Below, one piece after another: positions 10,933-25,268 of a stretch of DNA of 64,000 nt. Origin of the DNA: Deinococcus sp. Leaf326. Its GTDB lineage: Bacteria; Deinococcota; Deinococci; Deinococcales; Deinococcaceae. The stretch is from positions 132,001 to 196,000 of the forward strand of contig NZ_LMOM01000043.1 of assembly GCF_001424185.1 (NCBI RefSeq), written 5' to 3'. The notes under the pieces were generated by a model, which saw nothing but the letters and a program-made list of their open reading frames with translations, was not told the DNA's origin and did not search any database. The translations under genes and the position numbers were made by a program. How positions within the stretch are numbered: the first letter of the stretch is position 1; every line of letters begins with the position of its first letter.

Positions 10933-12099
10933 ATGACGGCTCCTGCCCCTCTCCCCCCCGACGCCGAGAAGGCCGAAACTCCGGCGGCGTCCCCCCGGCC
11001 CAGGCCGCAGCAGGAACGCTCGGTGCTGCCGGATGTGCTGCGCGGTGTGGCGCTGCTGGGCATCCTGGTCGTGAACATGCAGGACTTCGCGGGCTTCCGC
11101 GAGTGGCAGCAGACCGGGGGCGACCGAGCGGCGCAGGTGCTGACCGACGTGCTGTTCAACGGGCGTTTCATCTCCATCTTCGCCATGCTGTTCGGCTGGG
11201 GGGCGGCGGGGTTGCTGGCGCGGCAGGGCGCGGGCCTGTTCGTGCGCCGGCACCTCACGCTGCTGGCGGTCGGGTCGCTGCATTTTCTGCTCGTGTGGCA
11301 CGGCGACATCATCTCCACCTACGCGGTGGTGGGACTGGTGCTGCTGGCCGCCCTGCGCCTTCGGACGCGCGCCCTGCTGGTTCTGAGTGGCGTGCTGGGG
11401 GCGTGGTGGCTTCTGGACGGCGTACTGACGGCGCTGGCGTTCGCCGCCCGGCCACAGGCTTATCCCCGCTTTTCGGGCCTGCCCTCGTTCGCGGAGGGCG
11501 GCGCCTATGCGGTGGTCGTTGCCGGGCGCGCGGCCGAATACTTGGGCGACCTGCTGGGGGGCGCGCTGTACAACGGCCCCTGGCTGGTCGCGTTGTTCTG
11601 TCTGGGCGCGGCGGCGGGGCGGTCGGGCCTGCTGCTGCGCCCCCAGGAGCATCTGCCGCTGCTGCGGCGCTTCGCGGCGGTCGGGGTCCCCCTGGGCCTC
11701 GTGCTGGGGGGTGTCCTGGCCTGGCTGAACACGCGCGGCGACTATGTCTCGGGATTGATCGCCATTCCGGTTCGCATGAGCGGCGGACTGGTCGGCGCCC
11801 TGGGCTATGTGGGCCTGATCGGGCTGCTTGCCGCGCGGGGGCGCCTGGGGCCACTGCGCCATTTCGCGGCCAGTGGCCGCACGGCCATGAGCAACTACCT
11901 GGCCCAGAGCCTCGTGATGACGACCGTGTTCTATCCCTATGCGGGGGCACAGTTCGGGCAGTGGGGCGCGGCGGCGGCGCTGGCCCTGGCACTCGGGTTC
12001 GGGCTGCTCCAGCTGCCGCTCAGTGCCCTGATGCTGCGCCGCTTCGGTACGGGCCCGGCCGAGTGGCTCGTGCGGCGCGTGGTGTACGGCGGCAGATAG
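10933..12099 (+). CDS. DUF418 (YeiB-like) multi-pass membrane protein
   Basis: A 388-residue protein with a proline-rich N-terminal tail (about residues 1-30) and about ten hydrophobic segments. [20 protein letters not shown] is the first TM with the conserved D-x-x-R-G motif; FGWGAAGL and the C-terminal [20 protein letters not shown] block are hallmarks of DUF418 (COG2311, YeiB). The family is related to acyltransferase_3-type membrane proteins and has been linked to transport or acyl transfer, but no reaction is established. TAGCCT (10921-10926) is 6 nt before the ATG, a leaderless start. Two promoter-hairpin repeats lie upstream, pointing at this gene. Confidence 0.9.
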   Translation: MTAPAPLPPDAEKAETPAASPRPRPQQERSVLPDVLRGVALLGILVVNMQDFAGFREWQQTGGDRAAQVLTDVLFNGRFISIFAMLFGWGAAGLLARQGAGLFVRRHLTLLAVGSLHFLLVWHGDIISTYAVVGLVLLAALRLRTRALLVLSGVLGAWWLLDGVLTALAFAARPQAYPRFSGLPSFAEGGAYAVVVAGRAAEYLGDLLGGALYNGPWLVALFCLGAAAGRSGLLLRPQEHLPLLRRFAAVGVPLGLVLGGVLAWLNTRGDYVSGLIAIPVRMSGGLVGALGYVGLIGLLAARGRLGPLRHFAASGRTAMSNYLAQSLVMTTVFYPYAGAQFGQWGAAAALALALGFGLLQLPLSALMLRRFGTGPAEWLVRRVVYGGR

Positions 12100-12105
12100 C
12101 AGAAA

Positions 12106-12131
12106 AAGCCGGGCCACACAGGCTCCGGCTT
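12106..12131. terminator. Terminator between convergent DUF418 and obgE genes
   Basis: AAGCCGG (12106-12112) pairs with CCGGCTT (12125-12131). A-rich on the left, T-rich on the right, so it can act in both directions. Confidence 0.7.
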
Positions 12132-12144
12132 CTTCTCTCAGAAC

Positions 12145-13467
<1,323 letters not shown>

Positions 13468-13494
13468 TGCCTTTCTCCTTTAGCTGCGCCTGCA

Positions 13495-13526
13495 CGAAAA
13501 AGGCCGGGTGCCCGCAGGCCCCGGCC
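13495..13526 (-). terminator. Attenuating terminator between rpmA and obgE
   Basis: On the minus strand, GGCCGGG pairs with CCCGGCC (13520-13526 and 13502-13508), followed by TTTTT. It would end most rplU-rpmA transcripts before obgE. Confidence 0.7.
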
Positions 13527-13551
13527 TCTTCCCGAACCCCCGCTGGGGGGT

Positions 13552-13827
13552 TCAGTCTGCAGCGATGTCGGTCTGGGGCGCTTCGATGCTGATGAAGCGG
13601 CCAGTGCGGCCACGGTTGGTGAACACGACCTTGCCCGCTTCCAGCGCGAACAGGGTGTGGTCACGGCCCATGCCCACGCCGGCGCCGGCCTTGAACTTGG
13701 TGCCGCGCTGGCGGACCAGGATGTTGCCGGCAAGCACGACTTCGCCGCCGAACTTCTTCACGCCCAGGTACTTGGGGTTGCTGTCACGTCCGTTCTTGGA
13801 CGAACCTACGCCTTTCTTGTGTGCCAT
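13552..13827 (-). CDS. rpmA: 50S ribosomal protein L27
   Basis: 91-residue L27, located at the peptidyl-transferase centre with its N-terminal tail near tRNA. It begins [20 protein letters not shown], the standard form without the cleavable Firmicutes extension, followed by [20 protein letters not shown] and [20 protein letters not shown]. It lies 17 nt downstream of rplU, with GGGAGGATTG before the ATG. The C-terminal [16 protein letters not shown] is normal. Confidence 0.98.
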   Translation of the reverse strand: MAHKKGVGSSKNGRDSNPKYLGVKKFGGEVVLAGNILVRQRGTKFKAGAGVGMGRDHTLFALEAGKVVFTNRGRTGRFISIEAPQTDIAAD

Positions 13828-13844
13828 GTGGGTTCAATCCTCCC

Positions 13845-14147
13845 TTAGCCCTGGATGCCCAGGATCTTGATCGCGGTGAAGTCCTGGCGGTGGCCGGTGC
13901 GGCGGCGGTACTGGATGCCGCTCTTGTACTTGCGGATGTAGATCTTGGTACCGCGGCCGTGCTCGACGACTTCGGCCTGCACGGTGAACTTGCCGGCGTC
14001 TTCGCCGAAGACGGTCTGCTCGCCGCCGACGAACAGGGCCTGGAGGTCGAGCTTGTCGCCCGCTTCACCCTTGAGGCTCTCGACGCGGATGACGTCGCCT
14101 TCCTGCACGCGGTACTGCTTCCCGCCGGTCTGAATGATTGCAAACAT
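13845..14147 (-). CDS. rplU: 50S ribosomal protein L21
   Basis: 100-residue L21, a 23S rRNA-binding large-subunit protein. It starts [20 protein letters not shown] and ends [19 protein letters not shown]... as in the family. A strong AGGAGGAAG lies a few bases before the ATG, fixing the start; longer upstream frames in the same phase are chance. First gene of the rplU-rpmA-obgE set and preceded by a long leader. Confidence 0.98.
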   Translation of the reverse strand: MFAIIQTGGKQYRVQEGDVIRVESLKGEAGDKLDLQALFVGGEQTVFGEDAGKFTVQAEVVEHGRGTKIYIRKYKSGIQYRRRTGHRQDFTAIKILGIQG

Positions 14148-14509
14148 CGTACTTCCTCCTGCTTGGCCGCCGCGCCTCTGGAACGCTGCCGGGCGGGGGC
14201 CGCTCGTACACCCGCGCCGGAGAAGGGGCGGGTCACCAACATCAGACTGTACCACATCTCCGGGGCACGCCAAAACCCCCGAACCGGACGCTGGTCTCCA
14301 ACAACCTGGCCGGAACGGGGCGGGCAGCAAACGTGCGCGGGCTCCCCGGAGAGGGAAGAGGGCGGCCGTGTTGCGTGCATGTTCCCGTTCTGGCGACGTG
14401 TCCTCGCGGTACACGTGGACTCGCGTGGGCGAGCCGTTCCTGGAGACCTCCGGCGTGGCCCGGAGACCACGAATGACGGGAAGTATAGCAACTGCGGCCG
14501 GGGGCCGGC
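14148..14509 (-). promoter_or_regulatory. Upstream region and leader of rplU
   Basis: 362 nt with no supportable gene. On the minus strand TACAGT (complement of 14246-14251) is a plausible -10, giving a leader of about 90 nt; TATACT (complement of 14482-14487) is a second candidate about 340 nt upstream of rplU. Neither has a clear -35. The near part is very GC-rich and could fold. L21 leaders are autoregulated in some bacteria, but I cannot show that structure here. Confidence 0.45.
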
Positions 14510-15556
14510 CTACAGCGTGTCGCGGAAGAACTGCACCGAGCGGCGCAGGGCCAGGCCCAGATTGCCGCTGAGGTTGTGGTCGTCGCCCTCGTAGCGGTAG
14601 GCGGTGAAGGGTTGCGCGGCGGCGCGCAGGTCCGCGGCGAGGGCCTGTTGAAAGGCGTAGGGCACGTCCTTGTCGGCGGTGCCGTGGTGCAGTTGCAGCG
14701 GCCGGCCGCGCAGGTCGCCCAGGTGGGCGTTTGGACTGAGCAGGCGTAGATACCGGCGGTTCAAGGGGTCCAGGGTGGGGCGCGGCGTGCCAGCCGGGCG
14801 GTTCCAGTCGGTCGCCAGCACGTCGTAACCCGCGACCACGCCCGCCCACAGCGAGGCGGCCTTGAGGCTGGGGTCCACCAGCATGGCCCGCAGCGACAGT
14901 TGCCCACCCATGCTGTGGCCCCACAGGCCCAGCCGCAGCGGATTCACACGCCGGTCTTTTTTGAGGCTGGCGGCGGCGTTGAGTACGTCCACGGTGTAGC
15001 CGGGGTCGTCGTAGCCACCCAGGGCCTCGCCCTGCGAGTCGCCGTGGCCGCGGTAGTCGCTCTTGAGGGTCACGAACCCGGCCCGCGCGAAGGCGTCCTG
15101 ATAGGCCACGTAGCGCTCGGTGGTGCGGTACACGTCCGGCGGAATGTACCCGTGGTTGAACACGATGGCCGGCCAGCCCCCCTTGGGCGGCGTGCCGTTC
15201 GGAACCGTGAGCAGGGCATTGATCCACAGCCCTTCGGACTGGTAGCTCACGACCTGCCGGGAATAGTTCCCACCTGCCCTCAACGTCTGGCGCACGGTCA
15301 GGGCGCTGCCGGGATACTCGCGCGCCCGCAGCGCCTGAAGACTGGTGGGCTGGCGCGCGACGAAGGTGGTCAGGGCGGCGTCTGGGAGCTGTTCGGCCGG
15401 CCGGGGTCCGGGGGTGGCCTCGCCGGAGGGGGCCGGGTTACCCGGCGGGGCGGTGAGCCCGGGCAGCGCGAAGGGCAGACGCCCGGGCTGCGTGAGCGCC
15501 ACGTACCCCGTCCCCAGCACGAGCAGGGTGAGCAGCCAGCCCAGCACGCGACCCAC
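14510..15556 (-). CDS. Membrane-anchored or secreted alpha/beta hydrolase (S9/dienelactone-hydrolase type)
   Basis: A 348-residue protein with an N-terminal hydrophobic segment (LGWLLTLLVLGTGYVAL) that is a signal anchor or uncleaved signal, a Pro-rich spacer, then an alpha/beta hydrolase domain. Seen: VFNHGYIPP (oxyanion-side HG), KSDYRGHGDSQGE, the nucleophile elbow GLWGHSMGGQLS (G-x-S-x-G), HHGTADKDVPY (acid region) and EGDDHNLSGN (catalytic His). The likely substrate is an ester or peptide in the envelope. The start is the GTG at 15554-15556, 2 nt after the stop of the upstream gene, so the two are one operon. Its N-terminal half is nearly identical to that of the tandem neighbour while the C-terminal halves diverge. 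Confidence 0.85.
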   Translation of the reverse strand: MGRVLGWLLTLLVLGTGYVALTQPGRLPFALPGLTAPPGNPAPSGEATPGPRPAEQLPDAALTTFVARQPTSLQALRAREYPGSALTVRQTLRAGGNYSRQVVSYQSEGLWINALLTVPNGTPPKGGWPAIVFNHGYIPPDVYRTTERYVAYQDAFARAGFVTLKSDYRGHGDSQGEALGGYDDPGYTVDVLNAAASLKKDRRVNPLRLGLWGHSMGGQLSLRAMLVDPSLKAASLWAGVVAGYDVLATDWNRPAGTPRPTLDPLNRRYLRLLSPNAHLGDLRGRPLQLHHGTADKDVPYAFQQALAADLRAAAQPFTAYRYEGDDHNLSGNLGLALRRSVQFFRDTL

Positions 15557-15558
15557 GG

Positions 15559-16537
15559 TTACAGGTTCGCCTTGAAGAAGGCCACCGAGCGCGCCAGCGC
15601 CGTATTCAGGTTGCGGCTGAGGTTGTGATTGTCGCCGGGGTACACGTAGCTCTGCACCGGCTTCCCGGCGGCTTTCAGGCGCGCAGCGAGCGAGGTATGG
15701 AAGGCGACCGGTACGTCCTCGTCGGCGGTGCCGATGTGCAACTGCACCGGACCGCCGAGGTCGCGCAGGTAGCTCGTCGCGCTGAGCTTGTTCCAGAACT
15801 CGGGGTTGGCCGTGGGGGTGCCGTATTTCGCGACGGCCGTCTTGCGCAGGTTCAGGACGCTGCGGGGAATGCTGGCCGGAGTGGGACTGCGCCACTCGTT
15901 CATGAGCTGGTCGTAGTCGCCGACCACGCCGGCCCAGATGACTCCGGCTTTGACGCTTCGGTCGAGCACCATCGCACGCAGGCTCAGGAAGCCTCCCATG
16001 CTGTGGCCCCACATGCCGATGCGCGCGGCGTTCACGCGGGGGTCTTTCTCCAGGCTGGTCAGTGCGTTCATCACGTCGTCGGTGTAGCCGGGCGCGTAGT
16101 AGCCGCCGAGGGCCTCACCCTGCGAGCTGCCGTGGCCCCGGTAGTCGCTCTTGAGGGTCACGAATCCCGCGCGGGCGAAGGCGTCCTGGTAGGCCACGTA
16201 TCGCTCGGTGGTGCGGTACACGTTCGGCGGCACATACCCGTGGTTGAACACGACGGCCGGCCAGCCCCCCTTGGGCGGCGTGCCGTTTGGCACGGTGAGC
16301 AGGGCATTGATCCGCAGCCCTTCGGACTGGTACGACCCGCCGGGAGTAATTGCCACCTGCCCTCAACGTCTGGCGCACGGTCAGGGCGCTGCCGGCGGGG
16401 TAGGTCTTCTCGCGGGCGGCAGGGATGCTCATCTGTGCGGCGTCCACGCGGGCCAGGGCGGCGGCCGACTGCGCGGCGGCGGGGGTCAGGGCGCCCAGGC
16501 CAAGAAGGCCCAGGAGCGGCAGGAAGACAGGGCGCAT
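15559..16537 (-). pseudogene. Secreted alpha/beta hydrolase, tandem paralogue, interrupted by a frameshift
   Basis: The reading frame starting at 16537 encodes a signal peptide (MRPVFLPLLGLLGLGALTPA) and continues to GGNYSR. The rest of the protein, from SYQSEGLRINALLTVP to the end, is in another frame that is open down to 15559. Compared with the intact paralogue downstream, a run of 5 nt (gagct) is missing at about 16331-16335, right at the switch. The downstream part keeps GMWGHSMGGFLS, HIGTADEDVP and PGDNHNLSRN, so the catalytic domain is otherwise intact. A GTG at 16354-16356 could start a 265-residue protein without a signal peptide. A recent inactivation, a cytosolic variant or an assembly error are all possible. 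Confidence 0.8.
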
Positions 16538-16640
16538 GGGGCAGTCTAAGGGGGCTGCGCGGAGTGGTTAGTGGGCAAATTCGCCATCCTGGACGCAATT
16601 GGCGCCATGTGAGTGCACTAAGTCGGTGATGAAGCCCGCC

Positions 16641-16669
16641 TTGCATAAAGCGGACCAAGTGGCTATTCT
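16641..16669 (+). promoter_or_regulatory. Promoter of the lipoprotein-protease operon
   Basis: TTGCAT (16641-16646), 17-bp spacer, TATTCT (16664-16669). This gives a leader of about 110 nt containing a T-run (TTTTTTT at about 16727-16733) and ending in AAGGAG before the ATG at 16784. Confidence 0.6.
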
Positions 16670-16783
16670 GCCGTTCCAGCCCACAACGTCCGCTGAAGCG
16701 TGCCTCACGCTTCACACGGCAAGGCTTTTTTTACGGCGTCGATGTCCTCCGGCTTTGGCCGGCGTTCCGTTCAAGGAGTCCAT

Positions 16784-18094
<1,311 letters not shown>

Positions 18095-18113
18095 GCTTTA
18101 AGGAGAACACAGC

Positions 18114-20822
<2,709 letters not shown>

Positions 20823-20841
20823 GGCGTTCCCTGGTCTTCTG

Positions 20842-20870
20842 GCCCCCTGCCCCAGTGGCGTGGGGGCTTT
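20842..20870 (+). terminator. Intrinsic terminator of the protease operon
   Basis: GCCCCC (20842-20847) pairs with GGGGGC (20862-20867), followed by TTTT, 20 nt after the stop. Confidence 0.75.
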
Positions 20871-20909
20871 TGCCATAGGGCGGCGGCCGGGGTGCCGCGG
20901 CGCGGCTTC

Positions 20910-22115
20910 TCAGGGCTCCGGCAGGGGCCGCGCCGGTTCGGCGTATACAGCCCGCGCCGGCACACCCAGGATCTCCAGTTCGGGATACCGCAGGGCGCTC
21001 AGCCTTCCGCCGAACGCGCAACCGGTATCCAGATTCAGCGTGCGGCCCAGCCAGCGGGGCGCGGCATGGGGCGTGTGGCCGTAGACCACCAGTGCCGCGC
21101 CGCCGTAACCGGCTGCCCAGTCGCGGCGTACCGGCAGCCCACACTCGTCGGTCGCGCCGTTCACGTCACCGTACAGTGAAAACCGCCGCGAGCGCGTGGA
21201 ATCGCGCCCGTGATACTGCTCGGGCAGTCCGGCGTGCGCCGCGACGACGCGGCCCCCGTCGAGGACGAGGTGCGGGGGCAACGCCTCCAGAAAGTCGCGC
21301 ACCTCGGCACGGAAGTCGGGACCCGCCTCCTCCAGTTCGGCCAGGGTGCTGCCCAGGCCGTGGGCCGGGCTGACCTTGCGGCCCTCCAGCGCGCGGGCGA
21401 GTTTCTCGTCGTGGTTGCCGCGGATACATAGAGTAGCCCCCGCACGTACCATCGCCAGGATCAGTCGCAGCGTGCCGGCGCTGTCGGGCCCCCGGTCGGT
21501 GAGGTCGCCCAGAAAGATAGCGGTGCGTCCCGGCGGCGGGGTCCAGAGCCCCGCACCGTCTTCCCGGTAGCCGAGCTGTCCGAGCAGGTCGCGCAGCTCG
21601 GGCAGACAGCCGTGCACATCCCCGATGAAGTCGAAAGGGCCGCGCAGGTCGCGGCGGTCGGGCGGCAGAGGCACACGCCGTAGGGTCGCTGCCGCCACCT
21701 CCTTGGGCGAGCGCAGAACATGAACCGGGCCGAAGCGTTCGGCGGCCAGGCGCGCCAGGGTACGGCGCAGCTCGGCCACCTGCGCGACGGCTGTGGTGGG
21801 GTCGGCCCCCCGCGCCTCCAGCAGGGGGCGCGGCAGGTCGAGAACCACGGCGGCGGTCCCGAGGTCATAGTCGCGCGCCAGGGCGACGAGGGGCGCGCGC
21901 AGGGCCGGCCGCGTGGCGTCAGTGTCGGCCACCACGAGCAGGCCACGGGCCAACCGGCCGCGCAGGGCTGTCACGAAGTCCGCCTCGTCGCCGAAGGCTG
22001 CGCGCGAGACGACCTCCTCCGGCGAGAAGTGCCGCGCCGCAAAGGTGCTCTGGCCCGCACGCGCCGCGCCGATCAGGACGACGAGCGAGGGATCGGGGAC
22101 CGTCAGCTCAGGCAT
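20910..22115 (-). CDS. Pnkp-like protein: intact metallophosphatase, degenerate kinase P-loop, no ligase domain
   Basis: 401 residues with the order of bacterial polynucleotide kinase-phosphatase (Pnkp). The kinase-like domain (1-150) has GAARAGQST at 16-24 where GxxGxGKST is expected: the ATP-binding lysine is Gln22. The loop after it ([12 protein letters not shown]) lacks the S-D-x-x-R pattern. The VVADTDAT and VVLDLP strands are retained. The metallophosphatase domain is complete: [10 protein letters not shown] (D166, H168), [11 protein letters not shown] (D204, D207, R208), GNHDEK (234-238) and [13 protein letters not shown]. Bacterial Pnkp normally has a C-terminal adenylyltransferase; none is present. 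The likely activity is 2',3'-phosphatase or related phosphoesterase. The start overlaps the truA stop by 8 bp, so it is translationally coupled. Confidence 0.85.
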   Translation of the reverse strand: MPELTVPDPSLVVLIGAARAGQSTFAARHFSPEEVVSRAAFGDEADFVTALRGRLARGLLVVADTDATRPALRAPLVALARDYDLGTAAVVLDLPRPLLEARGADPTTAVAQVAELRRTLARLAAERFGPVHVLRSPKEVAAATLRRVPLPPDRRDLRGPFDFIGDVHGCLPELRDLLGQLGYREDGAGLWTPPPGRTAIFLGDLTDRGPDSAGTLRLILAMVRAGATLCIRGNHDEKLARALEGRKVSPAHGLGSTLAELEEAGPDFRAEVRDFLEALPPHLVLDGGRVVAAHAGLPEQYHGRDSTRSRRFSLYGDVNGATDECGLPVRRDWAAGYGGAALVVYGHTPHAAPRWLGRTLNLDTGCAFGGRLSALRYPELEILGVPARAVYAEPARPLPEP

Positions 22116-22971
22116 CCGGGTCCAGCGCGTGTCCCGGCAGTTCCAGCAGAGCCGCCGGGTAGCTGGCTCCGGCGAAGTACAGACCGTGGGGAGAGGCATT
22201 CGCCCCCGCCGCCGCCCGCACGCGGCCGTCCAGGATGGCGCTCACCGCCTCTCCGGGCAGTTTGCCCTGGCCCACCAGTAGCAGGGTGCCCACCAGCCCG
22301 CGCACCATGTGGCGTAGGAAGCTCTCGCCCTCCACACGCACCTCCCAGACCCCGGCCGGGCCGGGGAGGACCGCCAGGGCGCGCAGTTCACGGACCGTCT
22401 GGCGGTCCTCCCGTGTGGCGAAGGCGGCGAAGTCGTGCCGGCCCAGCAGCGCGGCGGCGGCGCGGTTCATGGCTCCGGCGTCCAGCGGTCCCGGCACGTG
22501 CAGCGCGCGGCCATGCCACAGGGCGCTGCGCTGCGCGCCGATCCATAGCCTGTAGACGTAGCGTCTCCCCGTACAGGCAAAGCGTGCGTGAAAGCCGGGT
22601 GCGGCCGGGCACGCCTCCTGCACCGAGATGCTGGCGGGCAGCTGGGCGTTCAGGGCGCGGGCGAGGCGACCGGGGGGAAGGCGCCAGTCCTGCGGCACGT
22701 CCCAGTGCAGCGGCATCGCCTCGGCGTGGACGCCGGCGTCGGTACGCCCGGCAGCGACGGGCCGCGCGGCTCCCTCACCGCCCAGGGCCAAGAGCGCCGT
22801 ATGCAGCGTCTCCTGCACGCTGGGGGCGTTGTGCTGGGCCTGCCAGCCGGCGTAGTCGCGGCCGTCCCACTCGGCGCTCAGGCGCAGGCGCGTGAAGCCT
22901 TCCGGCGGCGCGTACAGGCGCGGCCCTGTGCCGGTCCCGGCCGGATCAGAAAAGGGGGCGGCGTCGGGCAC
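22108..22971 (-). CDS. truA: tRNA pseudouridine(38-40) synthase TruA
   Basis: Isomerises uridines 38-40 in the anticodon arm of many tRNAs. 287 residues. Typical blocks: [20 protein letters not shown], the catalytic [14 protein letters not shown] with the nucleophilic Asp, [35 protein letters not shown], and the C-terminal [20 protein letters not shown]. The start is GTG (22969-22971) with TAGCCT 6 nt upstream, a leaderless initiation; about 20 extra residues precede the core. It overlaps the Pnkp-like gene, which suggests a joint RNA-processing or repair theme. Confidence 0.96.
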   Translation of the reverse strand: MPDAAPFSDPAGTGTGPRLYAPPEGFTRLRLSAEWDGRDYAGWQAQHNAPSVQETLHTALLALGGEGAARPVAAGRTDAGVHAEAMPLHWDVPQDWRLPPGRLARALNAQLPASISVQEACPAAPGFHARFACTGRRYVYRLWIGAQRSALWHGRALHVPGPLDAGAMNRAAAALLGRHDFAAFATREDRQTVRELRALAVLPGPAGVWEVRVEGESFLRHMVRGLVGTLLLVGQGKLPGEAVSAILDGRVRAAAGANASPHGLYFAGASYPAALLELPGHALDPDA

Positions 22972-23071
22972 CGGCCCAGGCTAGAGCATTTGCCGCGGGG
23001 CGGCGAGGACGGCTCCGGCGGGGTTCGTCTTCACATCCTCTGAAGACAACGTGAGCGTATGCTCAATGTCC

Positions 23072-23950
23072 ATGTCATCACGGTTTCTGTCTGTGCTGCT
23101 TCTGCTGGCGCTGAGCGTCCCCGCGCAGGCGGCCACCTCCTACCGGGTCCGTTCCGGCGACACGCTGACTGGCATCGCCACGCGCGCGGGGGTGGGACTG
23201 GCGCAGCTGCGCGCCGCCAACCCGCAGGTGCGCCGCGACGTGGTGCAGGTCGGCCGCGTCGTCAAGATTCCCAACCGCCGGCTGGCGGCTACGCGCTACC
23301 GCGTGCAGGCCGGAGAAAACCTGACCGTGGTGGCCCGCAAACACGGCCTGAGCCTGAGCCAGCTGCTGCGCGCCAACCCGCGCCTGCGCGCCGGGCGCCC
23401 GGTGCAGGTCGGTGCGGCCGTGACCATTCCGGGCCGGGTGGTCGCCGCGCGGCTGGGCACGGCGGGCGCCCCGGCCGTGGCCGCGCGCCGCGCCCCGACC
23501 CCGCGCGCCACCCTGCGCACCGCCTCGACGGGCCGCCAGATCGTGAACGAGGGCCGCTGGGTGTGGCCGCTGGAGAGCCACCGGCGCGTGACGAGCGGCT
23601 ACGGCGAGCGCACGCTCGAGGGCGATCAGGAGATGCACTACGGCGTGGACATCGCCGCGCCCATCGGCACACCGGTGCTGGCCGCGCGCTCGGGCCGGGT
23701 GCTCGAATCGCGCAACGACGCCGCGCGCGGCTGGGGCTGGACGGTCGTGCTGGAGCACCCGGACGGCTGGATCACCCGCTACGCGCACCTGAGCGTGAAT
23801 CTGGTCCGGGCCGGGCAACTTGTCCAGGCGGGCCAGCTCGTCGGGCGGGTCGGCAACAGTGGGCGCAGTACGGGCGCGCACCTGCACTACGGCACCTACC
23901 TCCGCTGGAATCCCAGCGACCCGCTGGCCCTCTACCGTGGCCGGGACTGA
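23072..23950 (+). CDS. Secreted M23 peptidase with two LysM domains
   Basis: 292 residues. The signal peptide MSSRFLSVLLLLALSVPAQA is cleaved after AQA. Two LysM peptidoglycan-binding domains follow (YRVRSGDTLTGIATRAGVGL ... and YRVQAGENLTVVARKHGLSL ...), then a linker and an M23/LytM metallo-endopeptidase domain with GYGERTLEGDQEMHYGVDIA (first His and Asp zinc ligands), and GAHLHYGTY (H-x-H). It cleaves peptide bridges in peptidoglycan. TATGCT (23058-23063) 8 nt before the ATG at 23072 favours that start over 23066 or the GTG at 23051. It overlaps the next gene by 14 bp. Confidence 0.94.
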   Translation: MSSRFLSVLLLLALSVPAQAATSYRVRSGDTLTGIATRAGVGLAQLRAANPQVRRDVVQVGRVVKIPNRRLAATRYRVQAGENLTVVARKHGLSLSQLLRANPRLRAGRPVQVGAAVTIPGRVVAARLGTAGAPAVAARRAPTPRATLRTASTGRQIVNEGRWVWPLESHRRVTSGYGERTLEGDQEMHYGVDIAAPIGTPVLAARSGRVLESRNDAARGWGWTVVLEHPDGWITRYAHLSVNLVRAGQLVQAGQLVGRVGNSGRSTGAHLHYGTYLRWNPSDPLALYRGRD

Positions 23951-24203
23951 GGGCGCGGCCCGCGCCCAGCCGGCCTCGCAGGTGTGGTACGTCGAGGCCC
24001 GGGACGCGGGGGCACGGGACCGGCTTGGCCTCTTTCTGGACACCCTGCCGGCACAGCCGGGGTTTCTGGGCGCCGAACTGCTCCTGAGCCCCGCGCAGCC
24101 GGACCTCGCCCTGGTGGCGAGCCGCTGGGCTGCCGGGCCGCCCCTCCTGGCCCTGCCGGAAGGCGCGCGGGCCTGGGTTTTCGAGGTCCTGGCGGCGCGG
24201 TAG
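23937..24203 (+). CDS. Small ABM-like (antibiotic biosynthesis monooxygenase fold) protein
   Basis: 88 residues. QVWYVEARDAGARDRLGLFL and PGFLGAELLLSPAQPDLALV match the beta-alpha-beta-beta pattern of dimeric alpha/beta-barrel ABM proteins, which may be monooxygenases or simply small-ligand binders. The conserved residues of heme- or quinone-active members cannot be identified. It starts at a GTG inside the 3' end of the M23 peptidase gene (TACCGT, ending just before the GTG, could be chance) and so is probably translated from the same mRNA. The coding frame shows the high GC3 of real genes here. Confidence 0.6.
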   Translation: MAGTEGAARAQPASQVWYVEARDAGARDRLGLFLDTLPAQPGFLGAELLLSPAQPDLALVASRWAAGPPLLALPEGARAWVFEVLAAR

Positions 24204-24233
24204 GCCGCCGGGCGCGGCCCATCCCCGGCGCGT

Positions 24234-25007
24234 TCAGATGTCCGGCACGTAGCTGGCCACCTCGCCCAGCAGGTCGCGGGCGGTGAGGTCAAGCCGCACC
24301 GGGGTCACGCTGATCCACCCCGCGTGGACGGCGCCGTAGTCGGTGCCCAGGTCGGCCGCGTCGGGCGCGGTGCTGACCCCGGCGACCCAGTGGTAGTCGC
24401 GGCCCTCGGGGTCCTGGCGGGTCAGGAGACTGTCTTTCCAGTGGTGTTCGCCCAGGCGGGTCACGCGCACGCCGGCCGCCTCGCCGTGCGGAAAGTTGAC
24501 GTTCAGCAGCACGCGCGGCGGCAGGCCCTCCTGCAGCACCCGCCGGGCGAGCCGCGCCGCGTAGGCCGCCGACGCCCCGAAGGTGTACTCGCCGCCGGGG
24601 CTGCCCTGCTGGCTCAGGGCCAGGGCGGGCACACCCATCGCCAGTCCCTCGATGGCGGCGGCGACCGTGCCCGAGTGCGTCAGGTCGTCGCCCAGGTTCA
24701 GGCCCAGGTTGATGCCGCTGACCACGAGGTCAGGCTGCCCCAGCAGGTGCACGCCCAGCACCACGCAGTCGGCCGGGGTGCCGTCCACCCGGTAGGCGGG
24801 CAGGTCGCCGAAACCCGCGGCCGCCGTGTGCTTGAAGCGCAGGGGCCGCCGAATGGTGATGCCGTGGCCTACCGCCGACTGCTCGACGTCGGGGGCCACG
24901 ACCACCACGTCGGCCACCTCGGCGAGCGCGAGGGCCAGGGCACGGATGCCGGGCGAGAAGATGCCGTCGTCGTTGACGACGAGGATGGCGGGGCGCTTGG
25001 CGGTCAT
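24234..25007 (-). CDS. surE: 5'/3'-nucleotidase SurE
   Basis: Metal-dependent phosphatase acting on nucleoside 5'- and 3'-monophosphates and short polyphosphates; linked to stationary-phase survival. The 257 residues start [20 protein letters not shown] (the N-DD metal site), followed by [20 protein letters not shown] (S-x-x-G/S-x-x-I/L), [18 protein letters not shown] and [20 protein letters not shown] (the N and the SGT turn that follows), all family signatures. TACCCT is 6 nt before the ATG (leaderless), so the longer in-frame extension to 25265 is rejected. Monocistronic. Confidence 0.96.
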   Translation of the reverse strand: MTAKRPAILVVNDDGIFSPGIRALALALAEVADVVVVAPDVEQSAVGHGITIRRPLRFKHTAAAGFGDLPAYRVDGTPADCVVLGVHLLGQPDLVVSGINLGLNLGDDLTHSGTVAAAIEGLAMGVPALALSQQGSPGGEYTFGASAAYAARLARRVLQEGLPPRVLLNVNFPHGEAAGVRVTRLGEHHWKDSLLTRQDPEGRDYHWVAGVSTAPDAADLGTDYGAVHAGWISVTPVRLDLTARDLLGEVASYVPDI

Positions 25008-25268
25008 GGACAGAGGGTAGCGGGGCAGGCGCGGCAGGGAAGCGGGACCAGGGGCCGGGCCAACCGTGCCGGCCGTCTCTTGCCCTGCCCCCCGCCGCCG
25101 CGCCATACTCGCGGGGCCGCAGGTGCGGCGTCCCCAGCCTCCGGGCTGCCGAGAGACGCCCCTGACGATAACCGGAAGAGCAGAGAGGGGAGGGACGGGC
25201 CGCCGCTGCGGGGGCCGGTCTGCCCCCGCCCCGGTTGTCACGGCACTTCTCACGACGAGGTGCACGAC

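Noticed and set aside
14148..14509. L21 leader RNA or T-box upstream of rplU
   Set aside because: A leader exists but I cannot trace a specific known RNA structure by eye.
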